Shown in pieces: positions 59,351 to 64,000 of a DNA stretch of 64,000 bases (the stretch's first letter is position 1; each line of letters begins with the position of its first letter). The notes beneath the pieces are model-generated. The model saw only the letters and a list, made by a program, of their open reading frames with translations, was not told the origin of the DNA and searched no databases. A program made the position numbers and the translations under genes. The stretch spans positions 183,991-247,990 of the forward strand of contig DGNS01000015.1 of the NCBI GenBank assembly GCA_002389045.1. The letters are read 5' to 3'. Source of the DNA: Thiotrichaceae bacterium UBA4486 (GTDB taxonomy: Bacteria; Pseudomonadota; Gammaproteobacteria; Eutrophobiales; Eutrophobiaceae).

Positions 59351-60370
59351 ATGTCCGATCCCATACCTGCGCGGAAGGCCGCTGCAGTCAGGCTCCGCTA
59401 TTCGTTCAGGAAAATAATGACCGGCTCGGATCTGTCGCGGCGGCGCTTGCCGCTGATGTCCGCGATCAGCGAGGTTCCGGGTCCCGTGGTCTGGCTGACC
59501 GCCTGTGGACACGGCGATGAGGTCAGCGGCATCGTGGTCATTCAGGAAATTTTCAGACACATTCGCCGGCGCCTGTGCTGCGGATCCATTTTTGCGTTCC
59601 CGCTGATGAACCCGTTCGGTTTCGAGATGGTGTCCCGGAACATCACCATGAGCAGTGAGGATCTGAATCGCTCTTTCCCGGGCAATCCTGACGGTACCCT
59701 GGGTGAACGTATTGCCGATCTCATCTTTACCAGCATTATCGATACCCGTCCCGACCTGGTTCTGGATCTGCATAATGACTGGATCGAATCCATTCCCTAT
59801 GTATTGTTGGATCACCCGCCCGCTCATGCGCACAGACAGGCTTACCGTGACGCCCGTTCCGCCGCGCGGCAATCGGGCATGTGCGTGGTCGTTGATGATG
59901 AAGAACTGCACAGCAGTTTGTCGTTCAACCTGCTGCTGAATGATGTCCCGTCGCTGACGCTGGAACTGGGCAAGTCGTATGTGGTCAGTGAATCGAACGT
60001 CAAACACGGTGTCGAGGCAATCGGTAACATACTGGCTTCGCTGGGTCTGTTCGATGAGCGGAAAACGCCTGTCATGTATCCGTTGCCGGAGTGTTATGGC
60101 AAGGGCAGGTTACTTCGCTATAGCGACAAGCCCTATGGTTCCAGAACCGGCATCATCCGTTTCCTGACCAGGCCCGGCGAAGTGGTCAGTTTCGGTCAGC
60201 CACTGGCCCGGATCGTCAATGCCTTCGGCCGTCACCAGGAAACCGTCACGGCCAATCACGATGCCCTGGTGCTGGGTCTGGCGGACTCATCCGCGGCATT
60301 CCCGGGCATTCCCATCATGTCTTTCGGTGTCCCTGAAGTTTCCGGCCGGAACGGCGTGGCCAGGGGCTAA
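59351..60370 (+). CDS. Succinylglutamate desuccinylase/aspartoacylase-like protein
   Basis: A 339-residue zinc deacylase of the AstE/AspA family: TACGHGDEVSG (His54, Glu57) and the third ligand His141 in VLDLHNDW. DLNRSFPGNPDGT (substrate carboxylate binding) is also present. A C-terminal barrel of about 90 residues follows. It should remove an acyl group from an amino acid or small peptide. The start is set at 59351; other ATGs within about 20 residues exist. The M42 peptidase gene begins 4 bp downstream. The 245-bp gap ahead probably contains the promoter. Confidence 0.83.
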   Translation: MSDPIPARKAAAVRLRYSFRKIMTGSDLSRRRLPLMSAISEVPGPVVWLTACGHGDEVSGIVVIQEIFRHIRRRLCCGSIFAFPLMNPFGFEMVSRNITMSSEDLNRSFPGNPDGTLGERIADLIFTSIIDTRPDLVLDLHNDWIESIPYVLLDHPPAHAHRQAYRDARSAARQSGMCVVVDDEELHSSLSFNLLLNDVPSLTLELGKSYVVSESNVKHGVEAIGNILASLGLFDERKTPVMYPLPECYGKGRLLRYSDKPYGSRTGIIRFLTRPGEVVSFGQPLARIVNAFGRHQETVTANHDALVLGLADSSAAFPGIPIMSFGVPEVSGRNGVARG

Positions 60371-60374
60371 TCCC

Positions 60375-61439
60375 ATGTACCGGCAGGATCCATTCATAGA
60401 TTTATTAAAAGCACTCATCCGCCAACCCAGTGTTGTTGCCGCGGAGCATTCGTTTTTCAGGGTTCTGCAAAGAGAACTCGAGGAACGCGGAGCGAAGGTG
60501 ACGTGGTACGAAGGGCTGCTGGTGGCCCAGGGGCGGCGGCCCGATTCGGCCCAGTTTTCCGCACATATCGATCGTCACGGTCTGGTTTGCACGGGGCCGA
60601 ATGAATTCCAGTATGCGGCGTTCGTGGCCGGGCACCGCTCCGACCTGCTCGGCAACTCGGTTTCGGAAAAAATGATGATGAAGATTGTTGACCGGTTCCG
60701 CTCGGTGCCGGTTATGGCCTACGAGCCGTGGTCGGGTACGTATCGCGGCGCCGGTATCATTACCCGTGCCTATGTCTGCGAATACCGTAAGAACCTGATA
60801 TTCGAGGTCGAAGGACTCGAACACCTGGTGGCGGGAACGCCGGTGGCGTTTACTGATCGGCTCAGTCTGACCGACGGTTACCTGAGCGGCCAGCTCGATA
60901 ACGTGCTTACCGCGGCCCATCTGGTCAATCTGTTCAGCCAGGGATTCGAAGGCACGGCTTTTTTCACGGCGCAGGAAGAAACCGGCAGCAGCTGGCGCTT
61001 CCTGCTGGAATGGTTCCGGCGATTCGGCGGCTCCACGGAGCGGTTGATCGTGGTTGATACCAGTCCCTACCCTGACCGCGAATCTGCCGGCCGGCAACAG
61101 GTCGTGCTGCGCCGGCGCGACGTCAACGCCGGATTCCATCCGCAGACCACCGAATGGCTGGAGTCACTCTGTAGAAACAGTGGTATCAGCTATTCTTTCA
61201 AGGACGCCTGGATAGAGGCGAGGAATCTGGAAGCGGCACGGTCCGGCAATGATATACAGTCACTGGGAAGCACCGAACTCGGTCGCATTGTCCAGGCATC
61301 GAACGGTTTCGTGCAGGGTGCAACGCTGCAGATCCCGACCACCGGTTATCACACCATGCAGGAGTCCTGCAGCCTGGAATCCTGTGAAGCCTTTAACCGA
61401 TTGCTGTTAATGATCGCCGGGCTCGAGCGTGCTATCTGA
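60375..61439 (+). CDS. M42-family aminopeptidase
   Basis: A 354-residue dizinc peptidase. The ligands line up with M42 enzymes: His64/Asp66 in SAHIDRHGL, Asp175 in SGQLDNVLTA, Glu201/Glu202 in AQEETG (one catalytic), Asp228 in VVDTSPYP, and a late His in TTGYHTMQE. It resembles the M42 peptidase of the NAGGN osmoprotectant cluster but none of the other genes of that cluster is here. It lies between a deacylase and a ligase, so it may break down the same compound. Confidence 0.83.
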   Translation: MYRQDPFIDLLKALIRQPSVVAAEHSFFRVLQRELEERGAKVTWYEGLLVAQGRRPDSAQFSAHIDRHGLVCTGPNEFQYAAFVAGHRSDLLGNSVSEKMMMKIVDRFRSVPVMAYEPWSGTYRGAGIITRAYVCEYRKNLIFEVEGLEHLVAGTPVAFTDRLSLTDGYLSGQLDNVLTAAHLVNLFSQGFEGTAFFTAQEETGSSWRFLLEWFRRFGGSTERLIVVDTSPYPDRESAGRQQVVLRRRDVNAGFHPQTTEWLESLCRNSGISYSFKDAWIEARNLEAARSGNDIQSLGSTELGRIVQASNGFVQGATLQIPTTGYHTMQESCSLESCEAFNRLLLMIAGLERAI

Positions 61440-61574
61440 GCAGGGAATTCCGGAAGCACTGAACAGGTTCATCCAGGGCTTGTCCGGGCACGGCATAAAA
61501 AAGGTGATTTTATGTGTCTCCGGGAATCAATCAACAATCTGGCCGCCAGGCCAAATCCATAAAGGGTAATAATT

Positions 61575-63482
61575 ATGAGTAGCAAATCAGCAAACAGGAA
61601 TTCGTCACTGGTCAAGGTGCTGGGTCCGGTCGAAAATCTTGAGAACTATGTCAGTGCGGACTGGTGGCGGCATATCTTCAATGCCAACTATCTGCGCACC
61701 GATGGCGATGTGGTCGAGGATCCGGAAATCACTGCCAGGGAAATTGACGTGTTTATCGAGGCACTGGCACTGGAGCCAGATTTACAGATACTGGATCTGT
61801 GTTGTGGCCAGGGCCGGCATGCACTGGAACTCGCCCGGCGCGGTTATCAACATGTGTTCGGTCTGGACCGTTCCCATTACCTGATCAACCGTGCCCGCAA
61901 GCTGAACCGGCAGGTCGGCGCCAGCGTGCAATTCAGGGAGGGTGATGCCAGGAAGATGCGATTCAAACGCGACATGTTCGACGTTGTGATCATCCCCGGT
62001 AACAGTTTCGGATATTTTGAATCCCTGAAGGAAGACCGTCGTGTGCTGGAAGAGGTCAAGCGTGTGCTGAAACCCGGTGGCCGGTTGCTGGTGGATGTGA
62101 CCGACGGTCAATACATGCGTGAGAATTTTGAGCCGCGCAGCTGGGAATGGATCGACAAGAACTATTTTGTCTGTCGTGAACGCTCTCTTTCCAAAAGCGG
62201 TGATCAACTGGTGTCCCGGGAAGTGATCACGCATGTCACCAGGGGTGTGATCGCCGATCAGTTCTATGCCGAACGGCTCTATACGCAGCAGGAACTGACC
62301 CGGCTGCTGAGCGACATCGGCTTCAGTGATGTTTCGGAACATACCAACCTGATGTCGGAGTCCAAGCGCAACCAGGATCTGGGCATGATGGCGCGTCGGA
62401 TCATCATGACGGCGCGCATCGACAAGGACTGGGCGCCGGTCAGGGGCATACGCTCCGCTGAAACTGTCGTGGTCCTGCTCGGTGATCCGGGAAGAACGGA
62501 TCGCGTCAAACCCAACGCCACGTTCGATGAAGATGATTACCGGACCATTGACCTTCTGAAACAGGCATTATCCAGGGTCAAACAGTTTGATTTTATCTAT
62601 CTCAATAACCACCAGAGCCTGTTCGAGGATCTGCAAAAACAACGCGGCAAATGCGCCTTTGTCTTCAATCTCTGTGATGAGGGCTATAACAACGAGGCAT
62701 CGAAGGAACTGCACATCAGTGCCCTGCTGGAAATCCTGGATATTCCGTACACGGGCGGAACGCCGCAGTGTCTTTCCTACTGCTATGACAAATCACTGGT
62801 GCGGGGTATTGCCAACGAAATGGATGTGCCGGTTCCACGTGCGTTTACCATCAAGCCCGAAGATGTCAATTTTATCGAGTTCCCGCTGAGTTTCCCGGTC
62901 ATCGTCAAACCGAACTTCGGTGATTCCAGTTTCGGGATCACTGCCAGCAATGTCTGCTATGACATACAGGCACTGGAGAACGCCATCATCCAGGTGCGTG
63001 ATCGCTTCGGTTACGACAAACCGATTCTTGTCGAGGAATTTCTGTCCGGCAAGGATCTCAGTGTCGGCATTATCGGCAATCCCACTGTGGGGTATACGGT
63101 GCTGCCCATTATCCATGAAGACTATTCCGCACTGCCCGCGGGGCTGCCGCAGATATGCGGTTACGAGGCCAAGTGGGATCCGTCATCGCCTTACTGGAAT
63201 ATCAAATCCGTACCGGCCAATCTGCCCGAGGACGTTGAACGGTTTATGGTAGCCAGTTGCCTGAAACTGTTTGAACGTCTGGACTGCCGTGATTACGCGC
63301 GATTTGACTGGCGACTGGATGCCGATGACGATCCCCGTCTGCTGGAGGTTAACCCGAATCCCGGCTGGTGCTGGGACGGCCACCTGGCCAAGATGGCGGC
63401 ATTGCAGGGGATCGACTACAACGACATGCTGAAAATGATCCTGGAAGCCTGCAAGGATCGTCTGGAGTATCAGAAAAACTAA
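61575..63482 (+). CDS. Methyltransferase-ATP-grasp ligase fusion
   Basis: A 635-residue two-domain protein. Residues about 60-275 form a SAM methyltransferase (motif I LDLCCGQGRHALELA, 73-87; DVVIIPGNSFGYF). Residues about 300-630 form a D-Ala-D-Ala-ligase-like ATP-grasp enzyme (FVFNLCDEGYN; VPRAFTIKPED; FPVIVKPNFGDSS; VEEFLSGKDLSVG; LLEVNPNPGW with metal ligands). The ligase half would join an amino acid to a second amino acid or amine. The methyltransferase half would act on the same substrate or product. It follows the deacylase and M42 peptidase by 135 bp. Confidence 0.85.
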   Translation: MSSKSANRNSSLVKVLGPVENLENYVSADWWRHIFNANYLRTDGDVVEDPEITAREIDVFIEALALEPDLQILDLCCGQGRHALELARRGYQHVFGLDRSHYLINRARKLNRQVGASVQFREGDARKMRFKRDMFDVVIIPGNSFGYFESLKEDRRVLEEVKRVLKPGGRLLVDVTDGQYMRENFEPRSWEWIDKNYFVCRERSLSKSGDQLVSREVITHVTRGVIADQFYAERLYTQQELTRLLSDIGFSDVSEHTNLMSESKRNQDLGMMARRIIMTARIDKDWAPVRGIRSAETVVVLLGDPGRTDRVKPNATFDEDDYRTIDLLKQALSRVKQFDFIYLNNHQSLFEDLQKQRGKCAFVFNLCDEGYNNEASKELHISALLEILDIPYTGGTPQCLSYCYDKSLVRGIANEMDVPVPRAFTIKPEDVNFIEFPLSFPVIVKPNFGDSSFGITASNVCYDIQALENAIIQVRDRFGYDKPILVEEFLSGKDLSVGIIGNPTVGYTVLPIIHEDYSALPAGLPQICGYEAKWDPSSPYWNIKSVPANLPEDVERFMVASCLKLFERLDCRDYARFDWRLDADDDPRLLEVNPNPGWCWDGHLAKMAALQGIDYNDMLKMILEACKDRLEYQKN

Positions 63483-63494
63483 CGCCGGGAAAAA

Positions 63495-63812
63495 CTAACG
63501 GCGGGAATCGGGCCGCCACTGAAAGCGGGATAACGGCACCCGGCCGTTGTCATCGAAGACAATGCCTTCGTCCTCGAGCAGTATGCGCTGGTATTCTTCG
63601 GCGCCGGGTTCGCGACGTGAGCTGATCATACCGCGGGCGTTGATCACCCGGTGCCAGGGTAGCTGAAGATCCCCGGCTGCAGACAGAACCTGACCCACCA
63701 GCCGCGCCTGTCGCGGCAGGCCCGCGAGTGCGGCGATCTGTCCGTAGGTTGCCACCTTGCCGCGCGGGATCTGTTTAACGGCAGTGAGGATGTCGCGATA
63801 TGAATCCTTCAT
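63495..63812 (-). CDS. Alkyltransferase-like DNA repair protein (ATL)
   Basis: A 105-residue MGMT-family protein. The helix-turn-helix and Arg finger are present (GKVATYGQIAALAG; RLVGQVLSA), but the active site reads PWHRVI, with Trp in place of the usual Cys. Such alkyltransferase-like proteins bind O6-alkylguanine and hand it to nucleotide excision repair. It is convergent with the ligase fusion gene, 12 bp apart. Confidence 0.92.
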   Translation of the reverse strand: MKDSYRDILTAVKQIPRGKVATYGQIAALAGLPRQARLVGQVLSAAGDLQLPWHRVINARGMISSRREPGAEEYQRILLEDEGIVFDDNGRVPLSRFQWRPDSRR

Positions 63813-63827
63813 GGGTCGCGGACGGAT

Positions 63828-63944
63828 TCAGGGCAGGATCAATAGCCGCAGGCCATAGGCAAGAAGTGCGGTGACAACCAGGCCGGCGACGTACAAGCCG
63901 ATGAACCAGAGCCATCGGGATTTGCGGTTTTCCTGATCCTGCAT
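63828..63944 (-). CDS. 38-residue membrane protein
   Basis: A reading frame from an ATG at 63944 to a TGA at 63828 encodes MQDQENRKSRW followed by one hydrophobic helix (LWFIGLYVAGLVVTALLAYG) and a short tail (LRLLILP). The size, with charged N-terminus and one helix, resembles the small subunits of cytochrome bd oxidases (DUF2474-like), but no cydAB is visible. It ends 15 bp before the ATL start on the same strand. The sequence to the window end shows no further gene. Confidence 0.55.
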   Translation of the reverse strand: MQDQENRKSRWLWFIGLYVAGLVVTALLAYGLRLLILP

Positions 63945-64000
63945 GTTGATTAGTTGTGATTCAGTAGTGAGGATATTGTTACTCTGTTATCCCGAACGGT

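Noticed and set aside
60375..63482. NAGGN osmoprotectant cluster
   Set aside because: The M42 peptidase is similar, but the amidotransferase and synthetase that define the cluster are missing, and the ligase is fused to a methyltransferase.

Overview
The window looks like chromosomal DNA of a gammaproteobacterium with a moderately GC-rich backbone. The evidence is gene order: a TPR lipoprotein - lolB - ispE - tRNA-Gln - prs - rplY - pth - ychF block, a hemA-prfA-prmC-moeB block facing away from it, a dsbA - cytochrome c4 - engB block with a GGDEF gene beside it, and a complete Bfr/Bfd/Fbp iron set. The sequence does not allow a genus call. Most genes are housekeeping. The interesting material sits in four places.

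Layout. 1-5.6 kb: sixA-like/ppx divergent pair, a BLUF photoreceptor, a 145-bp duplicated palindromic repeat around a small membrane-protein gene, a MoaD-like/beta-propeller pair and a parDE module whose parE has no normal start codon. 5.6-8.3 kb: an ABC exporter with a membrane partner. 8.3-13.8 kb: an AT-rich accessory island of defence type, holding a DUF3800-like/DUF4365-like/small-protein operon, a 5'-truncated DUF4238 gene and a large TIR-NTPase-repeat protein. 13.9-18.6 kb: a lone molybdopterin oxidoreductase, a patch of dispersed palindromic repeats, and purKE. 18.7-24.3 kb: two paralogous GGDEF cyclases, dsbA, cytochrome c4, engB. 24.35-24.87 kb: noncoding, with a predicted small RNA bearing C-rich loops and a cluster of DnaA-box-like sites. 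24.9-32.6 kb: M48 protease, rpmE, DUF3135, xth, SH3-coiled-coil protein, prlC, GIDE and LemA proteins.

32.6-41.2 kb is an iron region: bfr, bfd, three small unknown genes, a porin, a flavinylated FMN-binding protein with a PepSY membrane protein, and fbpABC. Four Fur-box-like palindromes lie ahead of the transcription units. I infer that the cluster couples ferric reduction, uptake and storage. 41.2-55.4 kb is housekeeping: gcvH, tpx, dgkA, glk, moeB, prmC, prfA, hemA, then lolB to ychF.

55.5-63.5 kb holds a less familiar run of genes on the plus strand: class II aldolase, VOC protein, MetX-like acyltransferase, poly-gamma-glutamate-hydrolase-like protein, aspartoacylase-like deacylase, M42 peptidase and a methyltransferase fused to an ATP-grasp ligase. 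The last three look like one pathway that makes and degrades a small amidated or peptide-like compound. The window ends with an alkyltransferase-like DNA repair protein and a tiny membrane protein.

The best candidates for undescribed biology are the C-rich-loop small RNA next to engB, the TIR protein, the DUF4365/DUF3800 operon, the deacylase/M42/methyltransferase-ligase cluster, and the Fur-controlled flavinylated redox pair.
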